Shown here: piece by piece, positions 49,901 to 61,433 of the stretch
Numbering within the stretch: the stretch's first letter is position 1
How the letters are laid out: the number at the start of each line of letters is the position of its first letter
Source of the DNA: Volvox africanus
Lineage: Eukaryota > Chlorophyta > Chlorophyceae > Chlamydomonadales > Volvocaceae
Assembly (NCBI GenBank): GCA_030268105.1
Contig: BSDZ01000008.1
Coordinates: 1,860,001-1,924,000 of the forward strand
Length of the DNA stretch: 64,000 nt
Direction of reading: 5' to 3'
Notes under the pieces: generated by a model
What the model was told of the DNA's origin: nothing
The model's input: the letters and a program-made list of their open reading frames with translations, nothing else
Database searches by the model: none
Program-made: the position numbers and the translations under genes

Positions 49901-52900
49901 CATCTTGGAAGCAAATGCTCTGGGAGCTACTGGATGTGCCTGCAGGTTGTCCCTGCTGCATGCTCGAGCATACTTGTACATACATGCAACCTTATGGGTG
50001 TCCCAAAACTGCGGCATTTCGGCGGGGCCCAAGTGTGAAGCACCACAAGGGCTCCTGCCCTGCCGGATTGCCCATGTCCGTGTGTGTGTGTGTGTCAGGA
50101 GCGACCAAACATGATATTTCGCGCATTTGAAAAGCAATACCTATAGCGATTAATACATTCTACATCGCAAGGCATCTCAGCTGTGGCGGACAAAAATCGT
50201 ACGAGCACAAACAGGTTTGGAAAGGTCAAGGTGGTATCAACGCTTCTCCAACCACCTTTGCTTCCAAAAAATGCCTTCCTTCACATTATAGACCTGAGCT
50301 AACGGTGTTTGACAAATTAACCATTCCTTTTGACGACCACCTTACTCCCACGGTATGACGAAAACAAGTAATAAAGCAAATCTTTAGGCTATTAAACATT
50401 GAAAGGTGATAGTGTTATGAAATGGTATATCAGTTGGATATAGCGATCCATACTAGCAACAATCCCGCTGTTGTAGCTGTACTTGGCGGTACGCTATCGA
50501 CCCGCGCTCGTATTGTTTGTAGTGCTATACGCGCTAGTGTATGTGCCGACTCCAGAACGAACTATTTGGACTTCTTTTACTATCAGATAATATGTAACTT
50601 ATACTTTCTCGTAATTACGTCAGGCTTCCTTATGTATGATAGTCTACGTCTCAATAGATAGGATACGCACTTAATTGCTTTCCTTCTGTAATAAACAAAA
50701 ACAAAAAGAAAGCAAAAACACTTATCTCCATTTGAACCAGCAAATAAAATTGACACTAGGACACTTCTGCTACATGATAAATAATTCAATTTGTATGACC
50801 TATTGTCCCAAGATTTTAAAACACACAAGTAGTTTAACATGACTGTGTTAGATTTCTATCTACTTTTGCTATTACTTGTCATGGTAGATAGGCATAATCA
50901 TCATCACTATAACATGCCCTGTTTATGGTATGGTGGCAACGATTGCAGACGGACGAGAATTGCAAAGCATGTACCTGGAGCGTTGGGCCATCCCGTTAAA
51001 TTTCCTGAACATTGGCTTTCTGGTGCAGCTCAAGTATAATCTCAGCACGTTTAGTTGTACGACAATTAACGGTGTGAAGTATATGTCAGCTTCGCCTAAC
51101 GATGAGTGCTACACAAGCAAGGTATGGCATTTTGACATAACAATATTTTCCTGAAAATGTATGAAGTAAATTACCTTGAGTGAGTGTGGCGGTTTGCACT
51201 CGCACGCACGGTTAATATGTAAGATCATAGATGGCCTTGCGTGACTGCATAATTGATTGATAATACAGTATTTTGCATGTGTAATATTTGTGTGTGGTAA
51301 ATTTAATTTTATAATATCTCTTGCTTGCATAGATACGTGGATGTAATGTAGTGTGTCATACGAAAGGATGTTACACTGTATGTGGGCGACCTGCCCTGAA
51401 ACGACAAGCACCGGGGGCCCTGACCACGCGGCCGAACCACAGCACAGGGGGGAAACACACGGCTTTGTCTGTTTGTCCTACCGTGCGCTCCTCCCCTCGC
51501 TCTAGCCAGCCAGGGTACACAGACCTCACAAGCCTCAAGCCTGGCTTCCCTAAAGAACATAGCCTCAGCCAACCTCCCTCCCAGGGACACTCGAAGGAAA
51601 GGGGGCGAAAGCTCGGACCCTCCCAAACAGCCCAGCAGAAGAGCTAGACCCCTAAAAGGACGCGGAGGGTAACAAACCACCAAGGCGCCCCCTTAAAAAG
51701 CTCCACGGCTACACCCGCAGAGAGCCCTGTCTATTTCTACCTGCAAGGCAAGCTGGTGAGGGCTCCCTCTCCACCTTCTAGAACCCTCCCAGTCCCCATG
51801 GCCAAGGAAAGGCCATATTTGTATATGTATATGCGTGATTACGCATTGTTGTATCTCTGTTGTGTCGGCCAACAAAGGCCCGATCGGAAGGATGACCATC
51901 TAAGGTCCAGGATCCTTTGACACTGCCCGTAGATACCCCAGGATACTACACGCATAAATAGATATAGGCTTCAGTATGCATGCCATGGAACTTCACCCTG
52001 AACAGGATCGGAAAAGTTTTGCTTTTTTCGAAAATTTGAGTAAAAAGTTTAGGCATGCTGGGATATCTTTGCCGCGCTAACCCGGGGACAAGGAAAAAGT
52101 CCCTCGCCCAGAAGGAAAAAACCTTTTCCTGGGTTTACCTGGAGAATGCTTATCAAACACAACGTCCATTCCGTTCCGGAGACAAGCAATGGCCCCAGAA
52201 ACGTTTGACTTAATAGCCTCACAAGACGGGAGCCGTGAACTTCTTATAAACATTTCTGTGCTTCCGAAAAACGTTTTGGTGGGTTCCGGGGGATCCCAGA
52301 ACAATACAGGGACAACACAGCAGTTAGGTAGGATTCCGGGAGCCGCTCCCGGAAATGAAAGTTTTGAGGCTCCAGGGATCCCCAGAACAAACAGCAATTC
52401 TACTCCACCTTGAAGAATGCTTATGCATGAACGTACGAGCATGCTTACATAGATTCCTGTATCTGCGCGGGATGACGTTTTTTTGAGGGGGCCCCAGCGC
52501 AAAGCGCCTCAAAGCGCCCGAGTCCTGATTTGACGCTTCGGGAAAGAACTTGAGGGACATGTAAAGGCATATAGGGTGCAGGCATATGTAAGTCGTGTGT
52601 CAGATTGGGGGAACATAGCCTCGATAAAGTGAGTTTCACGGTCTCCATTATCCCAGCCCGCAGTAAACCCTTTGCCTCTTGCAACCTAACCTTGATGAAA
52701 TAGTATTTTGTCACAGCTTATGAATAATTAACTGCGCTGCTTAACTGCTTAACTTCAACAAATGTCAAGTGTGGCGCGTCGTGACGCGGCGCGGAATGGT
52801 GAACGGGGGACGTAATGCGTGAACGGGGGACGGGGGACTGGGGACGCGGGAAAAGGGGACCGGGGACGCAGGACAAACGTGGGACGTGGGATAGGGGACG

Positions 52901-55900
52901 CGGACTAAGTGTGTGTGGGGGGGGGGGCCGTGCAGGCCTGTAAAACTCTCAGTGTCGTTTAAGCTATCATATCGTACAGATATTGACGACCTTGCCATTT
53001 TCCCAGCTTCAAGGAAGCTGCCATCAACTCTTACTTGGCACAAAGGGAGCCGACCAAATTTTTCCCCTCTCCATGCTATCTCATTCTGTGTGATTTATGG
53101 TGAAGCAAGCACAGCCTCGCTCTAAGCCCCGCTGGTGGTGCAGGTATGGTGGGGTTTGCAACCTCTGATGAATTGCACCTCCGAATTGCACCTACCTCCA
53201 CCGAAGGCACTTAACAGAAAATATTTATTCTTACTACTACTATTCCCGTTATATCTTATTCTATTCATTCTAATCTTACTATTTTTTCTTATTATCGTCA
53301 TGATTATCACTATTATCCTCGCACTATACCCCAAGCTTTATACGGCAGCTTGGGTGTGTGATCACATTTAAAAAGGTTGCCCTCGTCCCTTGTGATCTGC
53401 AGCACTGGAACTTGATGATGTTTGGTTTGTCTGGTATTATTGCTTACAAGTGAGTCGCTCACTATCATCAAGTTATAACCAAGCGTAAGCGAGCAAGGGC
53501 GTAGTCGCAGCAGGGTCAGGAGCTCTGCTTATAACTGTATATACGGACAAGTTGTATGTTCCGTACAGATTATACTATCCATCTACATACAGACCCACTC
53601 AAGTGCATTATTGGGGTCTCACTCATTCCCCCGCCCTTGATGCATGGTTGCTCATGTACATTTATTGTATTTGTCAAAATTCTCTCATATCAAGCATAGT
53701 TGGTAAAGTTATTTTCCATACATACCCCATGCAACGATCGATGTGCCCACCCAGCCATCCGCTTTTTACTACTGTTGTTACATTTCGATTTGCCCTGTGC
53801 AGCTTCGGTTTCGTGTGCATGTACGCCCACGTTATGCGTCAGGTACGGAAATACCGCGCCCTGGGTGACAGGCGGCCGCTGCTGCTGTATGGCTGGATGT
53901 ACGAGCGGTACGAGGCGCAATTCTGTTGGTACGAGACAGTCAGCATCTTGCAAAGGTGAGCGTGAAGCATGGATCAATCAGATAGCGAGGATGAGGAGGC
54001 GTGACAGATATATTAATCGCTGCTTCGTTTATTTCATGACAAATTCCCGTAGCTACACTCTTATTGTGGTAGTTCAAAGCCGCAAATAAAGGACTCTCAA
54101 GATGCTGCGATGGTGCTCCTGCACCTTGATATCTTGTTGGTGTGTGTCATAAGTGTACTTCTACAACACTCCCATGACCCCGCTTCTACTGCCGCCATAC
54201 ATCTGCTCTACATTCTCGTTCCCCAGAGTTGGCTTCGTGCTGGTTTCTCTTTTCTTCAACGATCCATCACTTCAGGCGCTTTTGTGCATGGTTATAAGTA
54301 TTTCCGTACTGCTCATGGACATCCGTACATCGGCCTACATGGATAAACATCTCTACATCCTCCAGGTTATCACAGATGGGGTGTTGGGCGCCCTGCTGGT
54401 GGCCGGGTTGCTGTTTTATAACCCACTCAGTGAACCATCCGTCGTTCGAGGAGTGGAGGTGAGAAATTAATGAGCAAGACATTTATGTGTCATGTCAATC
54501 GATAAATGTACGTGTGTGCTTGTGTATGCGTGTATGTACATGTGTGCATGTGTGTAATCATAAGTATGCATAACAATCTGCCGATGATGTACATATACTA
54601 GCCAGCTAGTTTGCACGTGCACGTGCATGTGCTGATCCTTGCTTTCAATTTGCACCAGGGAGGCAAACCACTGCTTCATATGTATATATAATATATAATA
54701 TGTTGTATGTAATAGTGGTAGTCTAGGAAAGGCCTCCCGAGATGCTGAATGTGCGCTTTTATACATTAACAAAGCTTGTTCGTAAATCTATATAACCAAG
54801 CAGCGCTGCTAAATTGCAAGGTTGCCAAAAGATTTGCACGTGTGTTGCTGTAAGATGGTGCGGCGGTTTGCAAGTCACTCCTTTATTTGGATACAAAGTG
54901 TATACTGGAAAAAATGCTACAAAACATGTCAAACACCTATATAAATAGAATCTCATGACATTCATTCGTGCCTGTAAAACCAAACAATGTCCAAACTGCT
55001 GTGTGTCCATACGTACAGATTTGTGTGTTACAGTTCGGAAGGCAAAGGTTTGGATGCGGGCTGGCTGGGACAATGGAGACTGTGAAATTTGTTTGTACTC
55101 CTTTGACTTACATTGGGCGCAAAATGTATCGTTGAGTATAGGATGTATTATTTCATATTACTACTTGCTTTATTACATGCTCTGTATCTTGTTCTTGTCA
55201 TGCGGTGGGAAGATGGTCGTCAAGGGGAACGATTGATTCAATAAACACAGTTAGCTTACTCAGATCGAAATAAAATGAACTAAGCTTGACACTTTGTGGA
55301 AGCTGTTTGCTCATGCATCATACGACTTCTGTTAGCTATAGACGAGATCCATGCGATATAAAATGTATACATATATTAGCTTTTCAGCTGGGCGAAAGAT
55401 AATGTTTGGTCGTTACACACACACACACACGCAGGCACACACACGCAGGCACACACACACACATGCGGATATGGGCAAGGCCCCCACACAAGGCGCTTTG
55501 CGCTAAATATCTGGGGCCCTGCCGCCCAAAATAAATATTGTTTTGATCTCTTATTCCTATCCTTCTTCCTATTTCTAATCGTATTCCTGCCTATTTGCAA
55601 CGTCATAATTAGGGCCTTTTAGGTATGTATATATGTAACGACCAATAAATATGTGATAAACCAAATCTGTTAGGAATATATATAAACATCGTCTATTCCC
55701 TAACTATTCTCTGTAGCTCAGCAAAAATCAAGTGAGTGTAAACAAGTTTCTCGCTGCAGTAAAACCTTCGCCATTGGCGCTTTAAGTTAGAAAAACCGCA
55801 ACATCAGCATAGCTTAAGAATATAAATTAAGCCTGCGCTGCTTTTACTGCAAAATCATGATGAACAATTTGCGCTTGCAGCAGCTTGTGCGCGCACGGCA

Positions 55901-58900
55901 GTCCTTTGGATACAAACCATGTACTAGTAAAAATACGTCATAGAACTGTTATCGTAATAACACTAAAACCTTTATACCAATAATACTAGTAATAATATTG
56001 TGATATTATACTATGTAACAAACGGTATCCATTTTAAGGATTAAACATTAAACAACATAGTAAACAAAGATGCCGTCAATCGGTATAGATATACCGATTG
56101 ACGGCATCTTTGCTTATTATGTTGTTTAATGTTTAATCCTTGAATTGGGGGCCCCGCCTCTTCGCACCTTATACCTGCATTGTATATTATGGTCATGTAC
56201 ACTGCACGACTTATGTTGAGTAAATTACGATATCCCCATTGTTCCTGCTGCATACGCATATATATGCATATATATATATTCCATTTTTGCCTGACAATAC
56301 TTTTAATATACCTATTTTCCAGGTTTTGTTATTCAGCGCCATCATCGCTGCGTTCACCACAGCGGTTCTGTCGGTTTTTGAGGCGGTGGTTTACCGGCTG
56401 ATTATCATGTGGCTGATGTCCAAGCACAGGCACATTGCAGCCAAACTGGGTCAGCGGGTAAAGGGCTTCCGACATGTCTATCAGGTGTTCGGACCGATCT
56501 TCCTTTTCAGGTAACAAGTATGTACGTATGCAAATATAAAACGAAACGAACGAAGCATCCCATCATCCTCATCATCACTTACACGTTGCTTGTCAGTGTG
56601 ATGTACTGCATATATACAACATGCTTGCACGCCTTTCCGTTACTCATATGTATGTACAGCAGTACTCTATTACAAACTTGTGCAATACATACCTGCATGT
56701 AGATAGTTACCCAGCTTGGCGTCCGCCGGCTAAGCTAACCTAAGCTGATTGTATGTATGGTTTTGCTGCTGCTATCTTGTGTTTTGGTTATGATACGCAG
56801 GTGGTTGAAACATTGCTCCGCCTCTGAATGGCTCGACTGGCATCGTATGTGAGTCACGTGGGTGTCCACATACTGATATCCTTTTCCTTATGAATATGTA
56901 CATACATAAGCGTCATGTAAATGCCTCATCCAATGATATGCCCATCAGCAGGCATCCCATCCGTCCATCTATCTGCTGTTTGTTGATACTATATATAGTT
57001 TAATTATTTATTTAATGCAAGTAAACTATCTTGGCAGATTCAACAGCTCTTTCTTGTCAGGAAATGCCGATGCCGCCGCAGCCTACATGTAAGCCTGCAA
57101 GCACAAAACAGATAGTAGGCCGGCTGCCGCGTGGCGAGGTATGGAAACCTAGCCAAAGATATCCTCACAAAACTAAGTGCCGTACCAGAGAGAGTACTAA
57201 GACGCGCGCACTGATCAGGCAAGTAGTTAGTGGCTCCAGGCCAGAAGACCAAACGCCAGTCTTACTCCATGAACTCTACGAACACAGAGGGCTTCGTAAC
57301 AGCCTAACCAGGCAAGACCTGTGTCTTACTGAGAATACCAACCGGTAGAAACATCACCTTAGGAGGTCAGGCCGTAAATGAACATTTCTTTCATCGAACT
57401 AAGCCCATTGATGACCATTATGTATTGCCTCAGCAACCATATCCTTCTTCATCAGCACCAAATTATTTCGTAAACCATTAGTGAAAGATTTTAAAAAAAC
57501 ATTCGTAAGACAACTCGTAAATACCTTCGTAACGATACGAAGTGTAATGCGCACGAAGTGATTCGTATAATATACCAAGGGTCTTATGGAGCCTCCGTAA
57601 CGTTACAAGAACAACTAATTTGTAAACGTTTAACCAATATATGAAGCCGATATGAAATGCTTCGTATATGGTGTACCAATTAGTTCGTCAGCCCACATCG
57701 TAACCATTCATGAATTCTTGGTTGATCTACCACGAACAAAGCCGATACATAGTAGTGCTTTTTACACCTATAACACTGAAGCAAGCAACTAACTCGTCAA
57801 CATTGTATTTAACAATATATAACAAGCAAGCTATTGTCTCTCTGCTTCATCCTTTCATCATCTATGCCTATCTAAAGGCGCCTTCCCCCCGTCCTCGCTG
57901 TCCCCCCTGTGACGCCTGCTTGGTGGACTGCCTCTTGGCCCCACTGCTGCGCCCACCCCTGCTATTTCGTCCCCGTCCACGCGCCGCCCCAAACCCATCT
58001 TTCCCTTATCCATGGCAGCGCAAACCCCCTCCTGTCCCTACCTGAGATAGATGAGATGGCCACATCCTCATCAGAGTGATCCTCCTCCAAAACGCTCATC
58101 TTTGTAGTTGTCCGCTGCTGGGACTGATTATCATTGTGGTGGGCATTCGCGCCCGATGGCCGCACAAGCTGTGCATCAACCCCGACTACTTGGCCGTGCA
58201 TACATGGCACCTGCTACCGACTGACCCTGCTGCTGCATCTATGCTGCTCCCACGACCTGGTTGGTGCCCGCATCATGTATTTCCATGGGTGGCTGCGTCT
58301 TGTGCTGCTTGGGCTCGCACTGCTGCAGTGCATCTCCCTCCATGCTGCAATTATCCTTCTTCTACTTCCGTATCTCAGCTCCTGTATGCAAATGGTTGCA
58401 TCTATCGCAACATGGGCAAGCAAACCTAGTTAGTGACATACGTTGTTTATGGGAAAGGTGATAGGACCGAGTATCTTTGTGCTGGTATCTTTGATAGGTA
58501 CCCCAAGCAACCCGCCCAATTAAAGGTGTCATGTATGCATGCATCCCCAGCATATCAAGCAACATCTTAACCTACCTGGAGCTCCAGCGCAGTAGGCCTG
58601 CTTGACCATGGCGTCCAAGGGAACTGCCGAGTCCATAGGGTAGCGGGGAGCAAATACAGCTAAAGGTATTATATCTGTAATGGTATTATACTATAAATTG
58701 CATATCTGATCTGAAAGCTAGTAAAGAAGCGTTGTCAAAAAGATGGCAAGCGTCACATATAGAGATTATAGAGAAATGGTTCTTGATGGTGAAGTGTGTG
58801 CGGCGTGGGTGAGATATATATGTATATACCTATATATACATGTATATGCCTATATATACATGTATACACCTATATATATGTAAAGGTATATGTATTGCTA

Positions 58901-61401
58901 TGATATATCATTTGGTATAATGTATGGTTGTATGCGGATGCCAGTCCTATCACTTGGTCCACTTAACATTATTAGTCGTGCTCATTCACAAACTAATTAT
59001 GAATCTATAGTTTTCGCCGACCCTAGATATGAAAGGTAATAATATATGTCTAGGTTCTCACCTTCTGCCGCATGATGTATCTTGGTCACAGAATTTAATG
59101 TGTCGGAAACACCCACAACCAGATCAATCCTGTGAATAATACTGAGCAAACGGATACCATGAATTATAACACGTAACATTTCATACAATGTGAGCGCCAG
59201 CCATTAGATAGTCCTGCCCGTTGGTCGGATAGAACAAAAGCGCATCCGCCGTGCATGATATGATATGCGGGCGCACCTCATTTCGCTACAGTATTAGTGC
59301 TTCTTACAAAGTAGGCTGCTTGTAACAGCGATTTTTCGATAATTTACTTGCGATTTCGCTTCGTACATCCATATGAATGGAAAAACAGCTGACAGATCGA
59401 CAAACTAACATTAGTTCTTTACATATACACACTTAAATGCATGAAAGGTATCTTTTAAAATACTTGGGTATCTAAGGTATTGTTCAATGGTATACTTTGT
59501 TCATCATTCCGTAAACATCGTGGATAACAAAGCACTTCGCCTATTTTTCAGATACTAAGAAGGTTTGTACGCATACCAAGGTGTTACGAAGTTGTTCTAA
59601 GTGGGTAACCAAGCTGCGGCCGTTCCCAGAGTGCAGTATTACCTGTCCTTATACCATCGCTAACGGTGTTATCAGCTGAGCATCACGTTGCAAATATATA
59701 AAATAAATATATATAATATGCATATGATGCGGGCGGGGCGAAATAGTTACTGTACTGCAGAATGCCATCTACAAGGAGGGGGGCTACGCAACCGTCACAT
59801 CGATAGGCTGATATTATCCTCACCTTTAGGCTCACCGTTAACCGGATGAGTTAATTACGGATTAGCGAAAGATTGATAGAGGCATTTATGTGTCGCATTA
59901 TTTCTATGATAGCAGCTATAACGGAGCTTTGATAGCAGCTATATGGAGCGTAAATGACTTAATAAATACATATGGATCAGAAATTTCTGCCGTAAGTACG
60001 TATCTGCCTGCATGCCAGCGTGCTCACGGGACAGAATGCACACACGCAGGTGTACGGCTCTTCTAGATTACGTACATCCGACCTCGGAGGTGTCGTACTT
60101 GTCACTCAAGAAGACCGGTCGCTTCTGGAGGTACCTGCTAAGCAACTTTCCGGAAATGATTGGTAGGTGAATATAATATTATAATATATAGTATATATAA
60201 TTATGTTTGTGAATTGCTTACTTGGTATTATTCCTTATTTCAAAATGTAAATTATATATAATATTATTATATCATTATACCATATAACATTGTATTACGC
60301 ATGCATGTGAAGAATCACTCGTTTGTACATAGTCGCAATACATACACTAGACAGTACGTACAGAATTCTGACAAGAATGCATAGATGTCTAAAAGGTACT
60401 GTATGGATATTCGCGCATTAAACTTGTATGCGTAGCTAAGTATCCTGGCAGTATCGATCTATGTACGGCCATTATCCATCTAAGATGACCAACTGAGGAT
60501 AGATGTGCCCTCGAGTCGATGTATTTGGTACATTTATGATATTGCAGAATAAGAAAATTATGTCGTCAAGAATGGAGCCAGCTACAAACGTATCCCCCTT
60601 GGACAACCTGCTAATAATTTGCTTTCAACATGTCGGCAGTATGCACACACACAAATATATAAATAAATTAATATGTATATATGTATACATGTATGTGTGT
60701 ATGTATGTATGGAGCAGTTATCTCACGGATCAGGCAGTATATGAGAAATATACTGCCAAGAGTGAGACAGGGTATGTAGCAGTTGTCTTAACGATGCTTG
60801 AGTTTCTATGCGGAAGCATCGACTTTGTCGGCTCAGAAATAGCTCGCAAGTATGACAGTGCAGCAAACTGGTACATCTAACGGAAATCGGTGGCAGTGGA
60901 ATCTTGAACTCCGAACAGCTAGTAATGTGATACTTCGTTGTCTGACCAAAGTATTCCACCAGGGTGACTTTAATATTCGCTCATTTGCCAATATGTACGG
61001 CGATCTGCTTTTGCGTATCGCGAGCTTTTTAGGTATCATGCTTATCGCATGATTACCTATTAATATTTTAAGCCGAAAGGTACGTAGCTTACTACAGGGT
61101 ACGGCTCTCTGCTACTGGACAAGCGAGCGAGTTCAGCAGCAGAGAGCCGTATCCTGCCGAGCGATTTGCAGAATATTTCGAGTAGGCGACTGAACTGTGA
61201 GATAGCGGGTTTACTCCAATGGCAGGCGCCGAAGTAGAAGTGCAATATTGCTGTATGTATATGTATGTACATATGTATAAAATTGGGTGTTACACTGTGG
61301 GCGACTCGCCCTTCAAAGACGAGCACCGGGGGTCCTGACCGGACCGAGCCACAGCGCAGGGGAGGAACACGTGGCTTTGTCTGTATATGTATGTATATAT
61401 G

Positions 61402-61433
<32 letters not shown>

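Larger units (their letters stand above)
48677..56510 (+). other. Multi-span membrane domain (about 7-8 helices)
   Basis: Hydrophobic segments include YLIILAALWIFINVWLA, LMVIINFCQLVSIVVGFSL, LVVQLLLPVLMTLLVAVWIG, the 53403-53955 junction (MMFGLSGIIAY then FGFVCMYAHV), VGFVLVSLFF, LLCMVISISVLLMDI, ITDGVLGALLVAGLLFY and LLFSAIIAAFTTAVLSVF. The loop with YERYEAQFCWYE before a helix pair is a hallmark I associate with algal GCC2/GCC3 multi-pass proteins. Confidence 0.78.

Noticed and set aside
57100..57348. 105-aa plus-strand frame after the exon ending at 57088
   Set aside because: It continues past a good donor (AT|GTAAGC), has no similarity to the protein family, and the splice to 60050 restores a sensible frame.
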